A DNA stretch of 33,258 nucleotides from Methylobacterium sp. J-077 (GTDB lineage Bacteria > Pseudomonadota > Alphaproteobacteria > Rhizobiales > Beijerinckiaceae), in contig NZ_JAKSYJ010000128.1 in assembly GCF_022829365.1 (NCBI RefSeq), forward strand, positions 1-33,258. The letters run 5' to 3'. Below are positions 1-6,666 of the stretch, one piece after another (position 1 is the first letter of the stretch; every line of letters starts with the position of its first letter). Under the pieces are notes generated by a model, which was not told where the DNA came from, searched no databases, and was given only the letters and a program-made list of their open reading frames with translations. Both the position numbers and the translations under genes were made by a program.

Positions 1-68
1 GGGAGCGAACAGTTCGGCGCCCGACCTGCGCGGGTGGATCCCCGCGTGGAACATCACCCGGCTCCGCT

Positions 69-542
69 TTGCCGCCGGACGGCGGTCGGGGGGGGCGCAA
101 ACCGACACCGGCCGGGCGGCGATCGGTTCGGCTGCTTGGGAGTCCCCGTCCCTGGTGCGCGAAGCCGCGTCATCGGCGTCGGGGGCCCATCCCAGCCCCT
201 GAGCACCGCCTGCCGAACGGGGGCGGGATCCGCTGGGAGGTCCGCCTCTCATACGCCCTGGCCGGCCGCATCCGCGACGAGGAAGGCGTTCCCGAGCCAT
301 CGACCACCGAGGCAGGGGAACACCCTATCATCGCGCCGGTAGAAATCGCCGCGAAGATCGCTGTCTACAAAGCGTTTCGAGCTGCGAAGCTGTCACGCTG
401 CGAACTCGCGCGTCGTCTCGACGTGGGCGAGAACGAAGTGCGTCGCATCCTTGATCCTGGACACCGAACCAAGCTCGATCGGCTCGAGCGCGCTGCCCGT
501 GCGCTGGGTGTGCGCCTACAACTCATCGCCACGCCTATTTGA
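69..542 (+). CDS. HicB-like antitoxin C-terminal domain, N-terminus replaced
   Basis: The last ~95 residues (from about residue 62) resemble the end of HicB-type antitoxins: a VPEPS linker, then a helix-turn-helix with the motifs ELARRLDVGENEVRRILDP and HRTKLDRLERAARALG. HicB proteins neutralise HicA mRNA interferases and repress their own operon through such a DNA-binding domain. The first ~60 residues are Arg/Pro-rich, match no HicB fold, and no HicB N-terminal segment is seen in the other two forward frames. No hicA-like gene lies next to it inside the window. It is probably a truncated or chimeric relic; the start codon is uncertain and a real start might lie within the frame or upstream of the window. 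Confidence 0.5.
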   Translation: MPPDGGRGGRKPTPAGRRSVRLLGSPRPWCAKPRHRRRGPIPAPEHRLPNGGGIRWEVRLSYALAGRIRDEEGVPEPSTTEAGEHPIIAPVEIAAKIAVYKAFRAAKLSRCELARRLDVGENEVRRILDPGHRTKLDRLERAARALGVRLQLIATPI

Positions 543-696
543 GGCGTGGCGACCTCTTAGCGGGTCGTTTCGCCCCACGGTCTCATCTATGCCGTTGCCG
601 GGTACCCTGCTTCTTTGCTGGGGCTCCGTATCAACTAAGGAAGGTATCAGACTAATATCGACTCATTTGTAGATCTGGTGCGATGAGAGAATAGCT

Positions 697-852
697 ATGT
701 TTGCTATCGTATGCTTTATTTTCTCCGTAATCGTACTTACTGTCTTCCGAGCTATGTTGAAGGAACTTCTCTATCATACGCTAAAGCCATGGCTTGGACC
801 TCTCATAGCTTTCATAGTTGTCATCTTCTTAGTAGGTCTGGTATTTCACTAA
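697..852 (+). CDS. 51-residue small membrane protein in AT-rich patch
   Basis: An ATG preceded by a GAGAGA element about 7 bases upstream opens a 51-codon frame. The product has two hydrophobic segments, residues 2-18 (MFAIVCFIFSVIVLTVF) and about 34-50 (PLIAFIVVIFLVGLVF), separated by a short basic/polar linker with Lys and His. It would form a hairpin in the inner membrane. Codon use is AT-rich, unlike almost every other gene in the window, which points to acquisition from another source. No family recognised. It could be a holin-like or type I toxin-like peptide, but that is inference from size and hydrophobicity only. Confidence 0.45.
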   Translation: MFAIVCFIFSVIVLTVFRAMLKELLYHTLKPWLGPLIAFIVVIFLVGLVFH

Positions 853-940
853 ATCATTTGCGTTGACACATCGTCTTTCAAATGTTCGAAATAACTAGCA
901 GTTCTCTATCAATAGATACGTCAGCATCTTTGTTAGACGA

Positions 941-969
941 TTGACTTTTTCTACGAAACCTACTACTGT
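941..969 (+). promoter_or_regulatory. candidate sigma-70 type promoter
   Basis: TTGACT at 941-946 is followed after 17 bases by TACTGT at 964-969, about 45 bases upstream of the strong ribosome binding site of the 1015 reading frame. Spacing fits a housekeeping promoter, but the region is AT-rich, so chance matches are likely. Confidence 0.25.
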
Positions 970-1014
970 GCAAGTGCGAATATCGCAAGTACGGCAGTTT
1001 TCAGGAGGTCGTAG

Positions 1015-1170
1015 ATGAAATTGACCATTAAGCCCCAAAAGATTATAGATCGTATCTCTGGACTAATATGGACCGCTTCGCGCGCGCGCCCGATCAGGTG
1101 GCGGGCGTCAACCGCTACGCGGCTAGGTAATCTTCGATTACTTGACGCCCGCCACCTGATCGGGTGTTAA
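1015..1170 (+). CDS. 51-residue reading frame containing a palindromic element
   Basis: ATG is preceded by AGGAGG with a 7-base gap, the clearest ribosome binding site in this part of the window. The first ~20 residues (MKLTIKPQKIIDRISGLIW) come from AT-rich DNA. The remaining ~30 residues are Arg-rich and are encoded by the GC-rich palindrome at 1089-1164; the stop lies just past it. This looks like a small gene whose 3' part was replaced when the palindrome inserted. It is in frame through the palindrome, as seen with protein-coding palindromic elements elsewhere, but expression is unproven. Confidence 0.3.
   Translation: MKLTIKPQKIIDRISGLIWTASRARPIRWRASTATRLGNLRLLDARHLIGC
1089..1164. repeat. 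perfect 23-bp inverted repeat forming a three-way junction
   Basis: Arms 1089-1111 and 1142-1164 are exact reverse complements over 23 bp. The 30-base loop is itself fully structured: CCGC-TAC-GCGG at 1112-1122, CTAG at 1123-1126, and GTAATC-TTC-GATTAC at 1127-1141. The whole unit is GC-rich inside AT-rich DNA, and TAATAT occurs just outside it on both sides (1064-1069 and 1168-1173), which could be a target duplication. It may be a mobile palindromic (REP-like) element, a structured RNA or a terminator. Confidence 0.93.
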
Positions 1171-1250
1171 TATCATATTTTTGCTTAAAAATCAATCGGT
1201 TAAAACTGTAATTCACAGCGTTTTCTAACATTCTCCCCTCAGCGAAAAAT

Positions 1251-1463
1251 TTAGCGCGCACCTTTGGTCCGCTCCATCAATAGGGCGTCCCGTTCGCGGC
1301 TGACGTGCGCCAACTCAATCCGCAGGTCCTCAACCCGGGCGTGCAGCTCGCCGGCGTCGGCGGCCGTCTTGACCAGCTGTTCCTGCGCTTCTGCGAGCTG
1401 CACGCGCAGCTCGGCATTCTCGGCCGCCAACGCCAGGACCAGAGCAGCCACCTCATCGTTCAT
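1251..1463 (-). CDS. coiled-coil small protein coupled to HNH gene
   Basis: A 70-residue acidic/basic helical protein with a continuous heptad-like pattern from the start (ENAELRVQL, EAQEQLVKTA, ELHARVEDLRIELAHV). Its ATG overlaps the stop of the upstream HNH gene by four bases, so the two are probably translated together. No enzymatic motif is visible. The 3' end abuts the AT-rich patch. Function unknown; the coiled coil suggests an oligomerising or adaptor role with the HNH protein, which is inference. Confidence 0.7.
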   Translation of the reverse strand: MNDEVAALVLALAAENAELRVQLAEAQEQLVKTAADAGELHARVEDLRIELAHVSRERDALLMERTKGAR

Positions 1464-1894
1464 GGTCTCGCACTAGGATCGTGGAATAGGTCACCGAGCG
1501 CCCGGCGCAGGAACAGCGTGCGCCAACGTCGACGGCGGTGCTCGGGCCTGTCATGGATCAAGTGGCAGCGCTGGCAGAAGGCCGCGAGGTTGGCGCCGGC
1601 GTTGTTTGCAGTGTCGTGGTCGCGGTGTGCGGCGGCCAGCACCACGCGCGTGGTCCGGAGATCCGCCACCAGGTCCTCAAGCCTGGGCAGCTCGGCGAGG
1701 CGCCTGCCGCCCCCGTCGCGCCAGGCGCCGAGCTCGGCGTCCCACCACCGCCCGTCGCCGAGATGGTAGACCATGAGCCCGTGCGGCCGGCCGCAGCCCT
1801 CGCAGGCGCCGCCGGCACGCCGGAAGCGGACCTCCGCCGACAGCTCGCGCCAGTCGATCGGGTAGAAGAATCGGTGCTCGGGCCGGATCGGCAT
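1460..1894 (-). CDS. HNH endonuclease-like protein
   Basis: A 144-residue protein with the layout of small HNH proteins. A first CxxC pair lies at residues 31-34 (CEGC). The catalytic core is H90-R-D-H93, an Asn region at 98-102, and CQRCH at 107-111 followed by H114. HNH enzymes cut DNA with a single metal ion held by this beta-beta-alpha fold; the two Cys pairs would bind structural zinc. The start MPIRPEH was chosen because this family usually begins so; a GTG 18 bases upstream is possible but has no better ribosome binding site. It overlaps the following coiled-coil gene by ATGA. Such genes are often found in prophage and accessory DNA, but this one may not be a restriction enzyme. Confidence 0.75.
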   Translation of the reverse strand: MPIRPEHRFFYPIDWRELSAEVRFRRAGGACEGCGRPHGLMVYHLGDGRWWDAELGAWRDGGGRRLAELPRLEDLVADLRTTRVVLAAAHRDHDTANNAGANLAAFCQRCHLIHDRPEHRRRRWRTLFLRRALGDLFHDPSARP

Positions 1895-1958
1895 AAGGCC
1901 GCACTGTGCCACCAGGAATGAAGGAAGCGTAGCGGTAGAATGCCCCTACCTACCGTTC

Positions 1959-2141
1959 ATGGACAAGTCCGACCTCGAATTCTGGGCGCTCCTCACCGTC
2001 GCGATCCTAGGCCTGTTCGTGCCGGTGATCATCGTTTGGTGGAAGGGCCGCCCGATCATGCCGATCGCGGTGCTGAGCCTCGCGTTCTGGCTTGGCGCGC
2101 TGATCCTGGCGCTGCGGTTGCGACGCCGTCAGGATCTGTAA
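1959..2141 (+). CDS. 60-residue two-helix membrane protein
   Basis: Short protein with a charged N-terminus (MDKSDLEF), a first membrane helix at residues 8-27 (LLTVAILGLFVPVIIVW), a KGRP turn, a second helix at 32-53 and a basic tail (RLRRRQDL) that should face the cytoplasm. No enzymatic or binding motif is seen. The start was chosen over 1940 because it gives a hydrophobic protein rather than an Arg/Pro-rich one. Function unknown. Confidence 0.65.
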   Translation: MDKSDLEFWALLTVAILGLFVPVIIVWWKGRPIMPIAVLSLAFWLGALILALRLRRRQDL

Positions 2142-2229
2142 CTTCAATCATGGCGGGAGCCTGAACGATACCGACCGTGGGGCTGTTTGCTCCCGGGTTG
2201 ATCGAACCGATCGGCCTGGAGGAATGTCC

Positions 2230-2454
2230 ATGTCGATCAAGACAATCGCTCTCGCTGCCGCGCTCTCTGTCGCGCTGGTAGGAGCAGCAATGGCGCAGAC
2301 ACCTGCCGGCGGTGGTAGCGCCGAAGGCAACATGAACAACCCGGGCAGCGTGAAGAGCTCGTCTCAGAAGCGGATGGGTGGCCAGACCGGCATGATGGGA
2401 CGGCGCCATATGACCCGTCACCGGCGTCATCACATGCGCCGCTCCCGCATGTGA
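2230..2454 (+). CDS. small secreted Met/His/Arg-rich protein
   Basis: A 74-residue precursor with a typical Sec signal peptide (MSIKTIALAAALSVALVG) and a probable cleavage after AMAQ near residue 23. The mature part is Gly/Asn-rich and then ends in a strongly basic Met/His/Arg tail (MGRRHMTRHRRHHMRRSRM). The second ATG was chosen because GGAGGA ends six bases before it, whereas it abuts the ATG at 2224. The His/Met-rich tail could bind metal or anionic polymers; that is inference. A strong hairpin follows at once, so the gene is probably monocistronic. Confidence 0.75.
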   Translation: MSIKTIALAAALSVALVGAAMAQTPAGGGSAEGNMNNPGSVKSSSQKRMGGQTGMMGRRHMTRHRRHHMRRSRM

Positions 2455-2467
2455 TCTCGGACAAGGC

Positions 2468-2500
2468 AGCCCCGCAGCTGTAAAACAGCGGGGCTGGTTT
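2468..2500 (+). terminator. rho-independent terminator
   Basis: An AGCCCCGC / GCGGGGCT stem (2468-2475 and 2488-2495) followed by GGTTT, 14 bases after the stop of the secreted protein gene. The loop contains a second small CTGT/ACAG pairing. Confidence 0.75.
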
Positions 2501-2558
2501 CAATCAAACGATGCGGCCGGTCACCTGCACTGCTGTCCCGTCCGCGATCTGTGCCTTA

Positions 2559-2670
2559 AGCTAGTGCACTGATGCAGACGAACGCACCAAGATCACAGAG
2601 CTAACCCACTGCATTAATTTGATAATCCGGTGTGCGCCGTGCACCATTTGTGCGCGTCAGTGCACTAGCT
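2559..2670. repeat. 14-bp inverted repeat, arms 84 bases apart
   Basis: The arms 2559-2572 and 2657-2670 are exact reverse complements, each containing the palindrome GTGCAC. The pairing can be extended inward by a G-T and two normal pairs. The right arm overlaps the stop codon of the minus-strand gene at 2669. It could be a recombination or binding site; nothing else in the interval explains it. Confidence 0.8.
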
Positions 2671-2845
2671 AGGCCAGGCCATCCTTGGCAGCCTTGTCTG
2701 GATCGTCAGGCTTGCTCTCGGCATCCTGTACAACGTCTTTGCTCTCAGGCTCGCTGCCTGCCGTCGGGTCAGGTACGTTGACGTTCCGGATCGGCACCGT
2801 GGGCGGCACCACGCTCACGCCATGAGGCTTGTCGGTCTCGGTCAT
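2669..2845 (-). CDS. 58-residue acidic hydrophilic protein
   Basis: An ATG with GGGAG about 10 bases upstream opens a 58-codon frame: MTETDKPHGVSVVPPTVPI, then a stretch rich in Asp, Glu, Pro and Lys ending KDGLA. The composition suggests an intrinsically disordered cytoplasmic protein. It has no signal peptide, membrane segment or Cys. Codon use is normal for the high-GC background, which supports a real gene. No family recognised. Confidence 0.5.
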   Translation of the reverse strand: MTETDKPHGVSVVPPTVPIRNVNVPDPTAGSEPESKDVVQDAESKPDDPDKAAKDGLA

Positions 2846-3351
2846 CGCTATGCCGCTCCCAGTGACACCGGCACGTCGTGCGGACCAATGACTCGCCCGG
2901 CATCATCCCCCAAGGTCGCAGATCCTGCACGATTGGCAATCAGGTTTGCGAACCCGTGGCTTACCGCATCTTGCCGTACCCAGCCGTCTCTCGACGCACC
3001 ACAAGCTTACGAATTGCTCAGTACCTCGAAGGCATCACACCACACCCACTGAAGGCGCCGGGACCCATATCGCCGTGGTCCGCGCCCTCAAGCCGAAGCC
3101 GATCGAAACACCGCGGCGCAGCTCGAAACAGCGCCGACGCTCTCGGACGTTCGTACCTGTTCGGGAAGGCTCGGAGATGTTCTCTGCACACCTGTGCACC
3201 CCAGTGCGGATCGGCTCGCCCGGCACGACCCGTGACTACGGGTGCCTTGGTCTGTAGGGAACACTACCCCACTTCCGCGCCCCTGCCGCTCCCGGGTTCA
3301 ACACCGCTCCGGGCCGCATCACGCCCCTCTTCGGGCCGCCGCGGTGATCGA
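2846..3351. other. gene-poor interval
   Basis: About 500 bases in which every open frame on either strand gives Arg/Pro/Ser-rich, domain-free translations. No convincing start with a ribosome binding site, no tRNA and no strong hairpin were found. It may contain decayed DNA between the minus-strand genes on either side. Confidence 0.4.
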
Positions 3352-3932
3352 CTACGAGACCACGAACGCCATCGTGCCGACCCGGAAATAACAGCCGGAC
3401 CGTCGCTCTCGGTCTGCTTCCTCGCCCGCCACCGCCTCGACGGCCGCGATGACGTTCTCCAGTTCGGCAACCTGGCGCAAGGCGCTTCCGGCTGGCAGGC
3501 CAAGGCCGCGAGATCGGCATCCGAGGGCCGCTGAGGCGGCATCGGCACGGGGCGCGCGCCCATGGCGTCAGCCTGCGGAATAGCGCCGCCAGCCGAGCCA
3601 GAGAACGGGTTAGGGCCGGCGCCCATGCCGGCGCGATCGAACAGAAGCTGATCCGGCGCTCCAGGCACGGAGCCGAGGGCGGCGCGATCCTGCGGCGATG
3701 CCATCGCCTGTTCCATCCGCTGCACGGCGGCCTCGTTCATCGCCGGGGGCTGCGGTCCCTGGCCCGGGGCCGACCCCTGCGCCTGCGGGTCAGGCTGACC
3801 CAGAGCGCCGCCAGGCCCCGCGGGCTGATCACCGCCGAATTGAGCCTGAAGCCGCTGCATCACGGCGGCTTGCGCAGCAGGATCGAGATCCGCGAAGCTC
3901 GGCAGCATGCCGAAAGAAAGACCACCGGCCAT
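3264..3932 (-). CDS. phage-like Gln/Pro/Ala-rich protein, probable frameshift
   Basis: The frame starts MAGGLSFGMLPSFADLDP and continues through a Gln/Pro/Gly-rich low-complexity region to about residue 146 (PSDADLAALA). Beyond that the translation turns into Arg/Ser-rich nonsense (from about 3495 downward). The neighbouring frame instead continues smoothly as LPAGSALRQVAELENVIAAV, a helix-rich tail ending in FVVS at a stop at 3352-3354. A one-base deletion near 3495 would explain this, giving an intact product of about 190 residues. Composition resembles uncharacterised phage structural accessory proteins. Function unknown. It follows the 3984 gene on the same strand, 51 bases downstream. 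Confidence 0.5.
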   Translation of the reverse strand: MAGGLSFGMLPSFADLDPAAQAAVMQRLQAQFGGDQPAGPGGALGQPDPQAQGSAPGQGPQPPAMNEAAVQRMEQAMASPQDRAALGSVPGAPDQLLFDRAGMGAGPNPFSGSAGGAIPQADAMGARPVPMPPQRPSDADLAALACQPEAPCARLPNWRTSSRPSRRWRARKQTESDGPAVISGSARWRSWSRSRSPRRPEEGRDAARSGVEPGSGRGAEVG

Positions 3933-3983
3933 GGGTTAGCGCCTACGGGTTCGAGAAGTGGAGGAGGGCGGGGCGGGGCATGG

Positions 3984-4256
3984 TCACGCGCTCCCGCACG
4001 AGCCGAGGGCAGCGCCGAAGCATTCGAACTGATCGCCGGCTTGCGCCCGGAGGCGGTCGAGGGTCGCGATCAGAGCCATCACCTCGGCGAGGTGGCCGTA
4101 GGTTTCGAGGTTCGAGGCCGTGGCGTTGCTGACGGCCGCGAGCGAGTGCAGCGTCCCCGCCAATGCGAAGCGGTAGGCTTCCGCCTTGGCCTGGAGCGGC
4201 GAGAGGACCTGCTCCGAGGCGTCCTGCGTGGCTTCGGCTTGTGCGACCTCAGCCAT
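3984..4256 (-). CDS. helical hypothetical protein (phage-like neighbourhood)
   Basis: A 90-residue Ala-rich, mostly helical protein (MAEVAQAEATQDASEQVLS; SNATASNLETYGHLAEVMAL; LIATLDRLRAQAGDQFECF). It has no signal peptide or membrane helix. The start is only a few tens of bases from the point where the opposite-strand ATPase gene becomes recognisable, so this gene probably arrived with a rearrangement that removed the ATPase's 5' end. It is probably co-transcribed with the 3264 gene. No family recognised. Confidence 0.6.
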   Translation of the reverse strand: MAEVAQAEATQDASEQVLSPLQAKAEAYRFALAGTLHSLAAVSNATASNLETYGHLAEVMALIATLDRLRAQAGDQFECFGAALGSCGSA

Positions 4257-4283
4257 TTTAGGCCGCCACGGACATGGCAGCCG

Positions 4284-5603
4284 CCGGGGCGGCTGACCCT
4301 GACGCTGCTCGCCCGCGAGGGGCAGTGGCGCGTTCCGCCGGTCGCCGGCATCATCACCACGCCGACGCTGCGTCCGGACGGGTCTCTGCTCACCGCGGCC
4401 GGCTACGATCCCGCGACCCGGCTATATCTCGCGCACGATCCCGGCTTCACCATGCCGGACCTGATGGAGAGGCCCGACCGCAACGAGGCGATCGCGGCTC
4501 TCGCGTTCATCGAGGCGCTGCTGGTCGGCTTCCCGTTCGTCGGTCCGGTCGATCGAGCAGTCGCCTTGTCCGGCATCCTGACAGCCCTGGTCCGTGGCGT
4601 GCTGCCGACGGCGCCGCTCCACGCGATCCGAGCGCATAGCCCCGGCACCGGCAAGAGCTTCCTGGTCGACCTCGCGGCCGTCATCGCCACCGGCCGGCGC
4701 TGCCCGGTGATCGCGGCCGGCAAGACCGAGGAGGAGACCGAGAAGCGCCTCGGTGCGCTGCTGCGCGACGCGGTGCCGGTGGTGTCCATCGACAACATCA
4801 ACGGCGAGTTGGGCGGCGATATGCTCTGCCAGCTTACCGAGCGCCCCCTGGTCCGGGTCCGGATCCTCGGCAAGTCAGAAGCGCCCGAGCTGGAGTGCCG
4901 CTCGACCACCTTCGCCACCGGCAATAACCTCGTGCTCGCCGGAGACATGACCCGGCGCGCGGTGCTTTGCTCGCTCGACGCCGAGATGGATCGCCCCGAG
5001 CTGCGGGACTTCAGCTTCAACCCCCTCGACCGGGTGATGGCGAACCGTGGAGCCTACGTCGCCGCCGCACTCACTGTGATCCGTGCTTACCAGGTCGCCG
5101 GCTCACCGACCGTCTGCGGACCGCTCGGAAGCTATGAGGACTGGTCAGCCATGGTGCGCTCGCCGCTCGTCTGGCTCGGCCATGACGATCCGGTCGTGAG
5201 CATGGAGACCGCCCGCGAGGAGGATCCGGAGCTGTCCGCGATCCGCGAGCTGTTCGAGCACTGGCGTGCGCACCTGATACTCTCGGACGGCTACACCACA
5301 AACTCCATCACCAAAACCGCGTGCGCCAAGACCGCAACCAGCAGCCTCGACTTCAACCAGCAGGGATTTCTCTTCCCCGAATTCCGCGACTTGCTGCTGC
5401 GGCAGGCCGGTGAAGGCGGCGTCGTCAACAGTCGGCGCTTCGGCAAGTGGCTATCGCGGATCAAGGGCCGCGTCGTTGACGGGCATCGGATCGAAATGCG
5501 GGAGGATGGAAGCCACGGCAACCGGTTCTCGCTCTGCCGCGTCAGCGCCGCCCCAGCCTATGCCTCGCCCGGCCGGCCGGGCGCTGCTGCGTCAGAATTC
5601 TGA
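4284..5603 (+). CDS. 5'-truncated phage/plasmid replication-type ATPase
   Basis: From about 4290 the frame encodes ~435 residues resembling the C-terminal ATPase part of primase-helicase-like proteins of alphaproteobacterial prophages and integrative elements. Visible features are GIITTPTLRPDGSLLTAAGY, a Walker A loop (HSPGTGKSF, nt about 4636-4662), VPVVSIDNINGELGGD as a likely Walker B region, and FATGNNLVLAGDMTRRAVLC as a sensor/arginine-finger region. Family members have several hundred more N-terminal residues; here the frame runs back without a stop to 3840 but is only the antisense of two other genes. No good start is seen. The ATPase core is intact, so a shortened product from an internal start (for example the ATG at 4450) is possible, but a remnant is more likely. 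Confidence 0.65.
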   Translation, partial: PGRLTLTLLAREGQWRVPPVAGIITTPTLRPDGSLLTAAGYDPATRLYLAHDPGFTMPDLMERPDRNEAIAALAFIEALLVGFPFVGPVDRAVALSGILTALVRGVLPTAPLHAIRAHSPGTGKSFLVDLAAVIATGRRCPVIAAGKTEEETEKRLGALLRDAVPVVSIDNINGELGGDMLCQLTERPLVRVRILGKSEAPELECRSTTFATGNNLVLAGDMTRRAVLCSLDAEMDRPELRDFSFNPLDRVMANRGAYVAAALTVIRAYQVAGSPTVCGPLGSYEDWSAMVRSPLVWLGHDDPVVSMETAREEDPELSAIRELFEHWRAHLILSDGYTTNSITKTACAKTATSSLDFNQQGFLFPEFRDLLLRQAGEGGVVNSRRFGKWLSRIKGRVVDGHRIEMREDGSHGNRFSLCRVSAAPAYASPGRPGAAASEF

Positions 5604-5622
5604 TGCGCGCGGTGGTGCCGAT

Positions 5623-5769
5623 GGGGGTTGCGGGGGTTTGTTTCATCCCAACGCGAAGAACTGTCAGGATCAATTTGCGCATGCATTTTTGCGGGTGTGC
5701 CCGCACCCGCATGCGCACACGTACATGACAGTTTGCGTGGAGCGGCCAAAACAAACCCCCATAACCCCC
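5623..5769. repeat. 147-bp nested imperfect palindrome
   Basis: Nested pairs of arms lie just after the ATPase stop: 5623-5643 with 5749-5769 (19 of 21 match, built of G5 tracts), 5659-5666 with 5726-5733 (AACTGTCA), 5676-5684 with 5709-5717 (TGCGCATGC), and 5691-5697 with 5704-5710 (GCGGGTG). A further C5 tract follows at 5773-5777. As DNA it could extrude a cruciform, and the G-rich strand has repeated G5 tracts that might form a quadruplex. Candidate roles are replication initiation site, terminator or long regulatory RNA leader for the operon starting at 5804. Confidence 0.9.
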
Positions 5770-5803
5770 AAAACCCCCAATGCCGGCGGGAAGGGGGTGC
5801 CTG

Positions 5804-6064
5804 ATGATCCCCGCCGTCGACACCTGGGGTCCGTTCCGCCCAGACCTCGACCCGGCAGAGCGCCGTGCGCGGCTCCGCTGCCTGCGCGCCGTCGTCCACC
5901 TCTCGACCGGCCCTAGGGGCGCCAACCTCGCTGAGTTGCTGCGCCGCGCTGAGGACGATCCGCGCACCCTCCCGGCCGCGCTCCACGCTCTCGACCGCCT
6001 TGCCGGTCTCGATCGTCGCCATGTGCTGGCGTCCTACGCCGCCCTGAACCGTCCCGCAGCCTGA
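5804..6064 (+). CDS. 86-residue helical protein, first gene of a small-gene operon
   Basis: The start MIPAVDTWGPFRPDLD follows a GGGGGTG ribosome binding site; an ATG at 5780 lies inside the C-tract of the palindrome and is less likely. The protein is Arg/Leu/Ala-rich and helical, with repeats of the type LRCLRAVVHL, LAELLRRAEDD and LPAALHALDRLAGL. No catalytic motif. It is followed after nine bases by the 6074 gene and is probably expressed from or through the nested palindrome. It looks like an accessory-element protein; function unknown. Confidence 0.6.
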   Translation: MIPAVDTWGPFRPDLDPAERRARLRCLRAVVHLSTGPRGANLAELLRRAEDDPRTLPAALHALDRLAGLDRRHVLASYAALNRPAA

Positions 6065-6073
6065 GAGGCCATC

Positions 6074-6373
6074 ATGCCCAACGTCGTCACCTTCCCCGAA
6101 CCAGCCCCGGTGCCTAGCCCTGTCGCCCGGTACGAGGAGATCGCCGTCTACGGCACGGTCGGCCCGATCACGGTCGCCATCGCCCGCCGCACCGACGCCC
6201 CGGAGGGTCTGATCCACGTCGTCGTGATGGGGGCCGCCATTGGGTTGGAGATGGTCGCCACCCTGCCGGACGACGACAAGGGCCGCGCCATCGCTGACTT
6301 CACCGGCCCCGCCGTCCTACGCGCCGTGGAACTGTCCGAGACCGAATTCGCCGCCCGTCCGGAGGCCTGCTGA
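6074..6373 (+). CDS. 99-residue hypothetical protein
   Basis: Starts MPNVVTFPEPAPVPSPVARY after a GAGAGG site five bases upstream. The first part is Pro-rich, then a beta-rich core (IAVYGTVGPITVAIARR; GLIHVVVMGAAIGLEMVATL) precedes a short acidic helical end. It overlaps the next gene by one base (TGATG), so translation is coupled. No signal peptide. Family not recognised. Confidence 0.65.
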   Translation: MPNVVTFPEPAPVPSPVARYEEIAVYGTVGPITVAIARRTDAPEGLIHVVVMGAAIGLEMVATLPDDDKGRAIADFTGPAVLRAVELSETEFAARPEAC

Positions 6374-6666
6374 TGTCCGAGACCGACCGCCTCCCCCACC
6401 CGGGCCGTACCTCTGCCGAGCGCCGTGCCCTCGACCGGGTCGGGTGCGGCGAGCCTCCAGGCTGCTCGCCGAAGACCCTGCGCCGCCTGCTCGACGACGG
6501 TCTGCTGATCGACCAGGGCGGGGAGGTCCGGCGCGACGCACTCGGGCCGTACCGCGTACCGAGCTACGCCATGCCGCTGGCGATCCACTACCAGTGGTGC
6601 TCGGCCGTCGCCTTCACCGACGAGGAGATGGCCGAGTTCGAAGCCGAATTGGAGCGGACGCCATGA
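6373..6666 (+). CDS. 97-residue hypothetical protein
   Basis: Starts at the A of the preceding stop. The middle segment CSPKTLRRLLDDGLLIDQGG looks like a short winged-helix or helix-turn-helix-like unit, followed by an aromatic stretch (MPLAIHYQWCSAVAF) and an acidic helix (DEEMAEFEAELERTP). The apparent DNA-binding pattern is suggestive only. It overlaps the next gene by ATGA. Third gene of a four-gene translationally coupled set. Confidence 0.65.
   Translation: MSETDRLPHPGRTSAERRALDRVGCGEPPGCSPKTLRRLLDDGLLIDQGGEVRRDALGPYRVPSYAMPLAIHYQWCSAVAFTDEEMAEFEAELERTP

Noticed and set aside
2878..3534. Long open frame of 218 codons on the plus strand
   Set aside because: Arg/Ser/Pro-rich with no domain, no ribosome binding site, and antisense to the better phage-like gene over its last third.
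3840..4283. N-terminal part of the open frame leading into the ATPase
   Set aside because: It is the antisense of the genes at 3264 and 3984 and has no similarity to the ATPase family; the homology begins only at about 4290.
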